Assembly (NCBI GenBank): GCA_007125835.1 | Contig: SLCJ01000047.1 | Location: 1 to 9,329, forward strand | Direction of reading: 5' to 3' | Source: Verrucomicrobiales bacterium | GTDB taxonomy: Bacteria > Verrucomicrobiota > Verrucomicrobiia > Verrucomicrobiales > SLCJ01 | Length of the DNA: 9,329 nucleotides | Shown: one piece after another, positions 7,567 through 9,329 of the stretch | How the letters are laid out: every line of letters begins with the position of its first letter | Numbering within the stretch: position 1 is the first letter of the stretch | The notes under the pieces: generated by a model | Databases searched by the model: none | Seen by the model: only the letters and a program-made list of their open reading frames with translations | What the model was told of the DNA's origin: nothing | Program-made: the position numbers and the translations under genes

Positions 7567-7607
7567 TGTCACCCATGTTCTGGCCTAAATCTGTCACCCA
7601 TGTTCTG
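7567..7607 (+). repeat. Direct repeat TGTCACCCATGTTCTG, two copies at 25-bp spacing
   Basis: Exact 16-base copies lie at 7567-7582 and 7592-7607, separated by GCCTAAATC. Terminal TGT plus short internal direct repeats is the pattern found at the ends of some insertion sequences, for example the IS21 family. This may therefore be a solo transposon end or scar. No transposase and no matching second end are visible in the window. Confidence 0.8.
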
Positions 7608-7615
7608 ACCGCGCC

Positions 7616-7657
7616 GCTCACTGCTCACTGCTCACTGCTCACCGATCACTTCTCACT
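7616..7657 (+). repeat. Heptanucleotide tandem array, consensus GCTCACT
   Basis: Six 7-base units: three perfect GCTCACT (7616-7636), then GCTCACC, GATCACT and TCTCACT. GAAAACT at 7658-7664 could be a further decayed unit. It has the same unit length as the array at 7473-7549 but an unrelated sequence. Confidence 0.93.
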
Positions 7658-7685
7658 GAAAACTAAAAAACAGCAAACTCCCCCC

Positions 7686-9329
7686 ATGCCCCCAACCAAA
7701 ACCTTCAGCGAATCCTGGTATCGCATCGCCGATCGCCGTGTTTCGCTGCGCCCTGGTGTGAAGGTCAGCCGCCAATACTTTCGTGGCGAACGCTGGCATG
7801 TGATTGAAAACCCGATGAGCAACCAGTACTTCCGCGTGCGCCCGGAGGCCTGGGAATTCATCGCCCGCCTCGACGGCCGCCACACCGTGCAGGAAGCGTG
7901 GGAAGCCTGCCTCGCCCGCTTCCCCGACGCCGCCCCGGGGCAGGAAGCCGCCATCCGCCTGCTTGCCGGACTCTACAATTCCAACCTCCTCCAGTACGAC
8001 CTCGCCGACGATGCTTCCCGACTTTTCGAGCGCTTCCGCAAACGGCGCCGCAAGGAAATTGGCGCCCGCCTTGCCGGCATCATGTTCCTGCGCATCCCGC
8101 TCTTCGATCCCGACCGCCTGCTCATCCGCACCCTACCGTTGGTCGGCTGGCTGATCTCCTGGTTCGGTGCGGCGCTGTGGCTGGTCGTCCTCGCCCTCGC
8201 CGGCAAGACACTCGTCGACCACTGGCCCGCCGCCGTCGCCCAGGGCCGCTCCATTCTCGCCCCGGACAACCTACTGCTCTTGTATGCCTCGCTCGTCTTC
8301 GTCAAAATTTTCCACGAGTTCGGCCATGCCTGGTTCTGCCGCAAGTTCGGCGGCGAGGTGCATGTGATGGGGGTCATGTTCCTGATCTTCACCCCCCTCC
8401 CCTACATGGATGCCACTTCCAGTTGGGGATTCCGCAGCCGCTGGCAGCGCCTGCTGGTCGCCGCCGCCGGCATGATCGTCGAACTCTTCGTCGCCGCCAT
8501 CGCCGTCTTCATCTGGGCCGCCACCGCTCCCGGCGCGATCAACTCGATCGCCTACAACATGATCTTCATCGCCTCCGTGTCGACCATCCTCTTCAACATC
8601 AACCCTTTGCTGCGCTTCGACGGCTACTACATGCTCTCCGACCTGATCGACATCCCCAACCTCCACCAGCGCTCGTGGAAATGGATCTCACACAATGTGA
8701 AACGCCACGCCTTCGGCATGCGCCACGACCCCGCCCCGCGCACCGCCCCGCGCGAGCGCCCGTGGCTCTGGTCATTCGGCATCCTCAGTAACATCTACCG
8801 CATTGTGATTTTCGCCGGCATCCTCCTTTTTGTCGCCGATCAATTCCTCTTGCTCGGCATCCTCATGGGCGTGATCTGCGTCACCGGCTGGATCTTCGTG
8901 CCGCTGGGCAAATTCACCCATTTCCTCGCCGCCAATCCCGCCCTCGATCGCAACCGCGGACGCGCCGTCGCCGTCACCCTCGGCACCCTCGCCCTGCTGC
9001 TCGGATTTTTCGGCGGTGTCCCGTTCCCCTCGCATTTCCGCGCGCCCGGGGAAATCCGCGCCGTCGAACGCGCGAGCGTCGCCACGGGAATCGACGGCCT
9101 CCTCACCGTGATCGAGGCCAGGCCCGGCGATCCCGTCGCCGCCGGTTCGCCGCTCGCCCGCCTCGATCACTACGCACTCGAACCACGCCGCCGCGAAACC
9201 ATCGCCCGACTCGCCGAAATCGACGCCCAGCTCGCCGACGCACGCCACGCCAGCCCATCCGCCCTCCAGCCTCTCGAACGCCAGCGCCAGTCCGAAGCCG
9301 CACGTCTCGCCCGCATCGAGGCCGACCTC
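7686..9329 (+). CDS. PqqD-like / site-2 protease (M50) / HlyD adaptor fusion (3' end beyond the right edge)
   Basis: There are 548 visible residues, and the frame is open to the edge. Residues ~10-108 resemble PqqD-like winged-helix domains (VSLRPGVKVSRQYFRGERWHVI, then a helix at AWEFIARLDG), which in other systems bind peptide leaders. Residues ~144-447 are a polytopic membrane core. H210-E-F-G-H214 at the start of a helix is the M50 zinc site, and NPLLRFDGYY with D312 supplies the third ligand; both motifs are intact. Hydrophobic segments lie at about 144-173, 194-218, 227-241, 255-280, 290-309, 370-408 and 429-447. From residue 452 the first lipoyl half of an HlyD adaptor begins (GLLTVIEARPGDPVAAGSPLARLD), followed by the start of a coiled coil. 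Such proteins are often annotated as putative peptide zinc metalloproteases. The likely role is intramembrane processing of an exported protein combined with an adaptor that joins the TolC channel. The start follows CCCCCC with no Shine-Dalgarno, but the domain begins a few residues later. Confidence 0.9.
   Translation, partial: MPPTKTFSESWYRIADRRVSLRPGVKVSRQYFRGERWHVIENPMSNQYFRVRPEAWEFIARLDGRHTVQEAWEACLARFPDAAPGQEAAIRLLAGLYNSNLLQYDLADDASRLFERFRKRRRKEIGARLAGIMFLRIPLFDPDRLLIRTLPLVGWLISWFGAALWLVVLALAGKTLVDHWPAAVAQGRSILAPDNLLLLYASLVFVKIFHEFGHAWFCRKFGGEVHVMGVMFLIFTPLPYMDATSSWGFRSRWQRLLVAAAGMIVELFVAAIAVFIWAATAPGAINSIAYNMIFIASVSTILFNINPLLRFDGYYMLSDLIDIPNLHQRSWKWISHNVKRHAFGMRHDPAPRTAPRERPWLWSFGILSNIYRIVIFAGILLFVADQFLLLGILMGVICVTGWIFVPLGKFTHFLAANPALDRNRGRAVAVTLGTLALLLGFFGGVPFPSHFRAPGEIRAVERASVATGIDGLLTVIEARPGDPVAAGSPLARLDHYALEPRRRETIARLAEIDAQLADARHASPSALQPLERQRQSEAARLARIEADL

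Larger units (their letters stand above)
7469..7685 (+). other. Repeat-filled intergenic spacer inside the gene cluster
   Basis: There are 217 bases between the GAF-HlyD stop and the M50 start. The spacer holds a CCTGAAA heptamer array, then two copies of TGTCACCCATGTTCTG, then a GCTCACT heptamer array, then an A-rich stretch and six Cs directly before the ATG. No open frame of note, no hairpin-plus-T-run terminator and no tRNA are visible. Base composition differs sharply from the flanking GC-rich genes. Confidence 0.8.

Noticed and set aside
7473..7657. CRISPR-like array
   Set aside because: The repeats are contiguous 7-base units without spacers, and no cas genes are present.
7898..8791. 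297-codon plus-strand open frame inside the M50 gene
   Set aside because: It is out of frame with the M50 protein, whose catalytic motifs lie in the other frame. The translation is Pro/Arg/His-rich and has no recognisable domain.

Overview
The window is GC-rich coding DNA from a Gram-negative bacterium. It has an outer-membrane TolC-type factor, periplasmic adaptors and a large surface protein with an LEPR-XLL-type N-terminal motif. That motif, the Arg/Ala/Gly-rich coding style and long beta-helix proteins point to the Planctomycetota-Verrucomicrobiota group, with Verrucomicrobiota my first guess. This is inferred from protein style only, because no rRNA or marker gene is present.

Left third (1-2932, minus strand): one reading frame with no stop codon runs off the left edge. 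It encodes a giant extracellular protein with no Sec signal. In order it has a short basic N-terminus, the motif MEPRLLLSA, a Gly/Glu/Asp-rich linker, a metalloprotease-like domain whose zinc ligands are all replaced (REAGR instead of HExGH), and at least three ~200-residue right-handed beta-helix repeats. Two of these repeats are still about 84% identical in DNA over the stretch I compared.

Middle (2933-3096): a divergent regulatory spacer, AT-rich in its right half, with short palindromic repeats in its left half.

Right two thirds (3097-9329, plus strand): four genes in one direction. They encode a TolC-family outer-membrane protein, a small soluble periplasmic adaptor (HlyD/RND-MFP type), a GAF-domain protein fused through one transmembrane helix to an HlyD-type adaptor, and a polytopic site-2 protease (M50, HEFGH and NPLLRFDGYY) with an N-terminal PqqD-like domain and the start of a C-terminal HlyD adaptor. 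The last gene runs off the right edge. Genes two and three overlap as ATGA. Genes three and four are separated by 217 bases holding two different 7-bp tandem arrays and a 25-bp-period direct repeat.

Taken together this looks like a dedicated export and processing apparatus beside its probable substrate, the LEPR-XLL protein. No ABC ATPase or RND pump is seen in the window. The working hypothesis, which is inference, is a type I-like secretion machine in which a leader-binding, membrane-embedded protease fused to an adaptor takes the place usually held by the inner-membrane transporter, with a cytosolic GAF domain as a possible sensory input.
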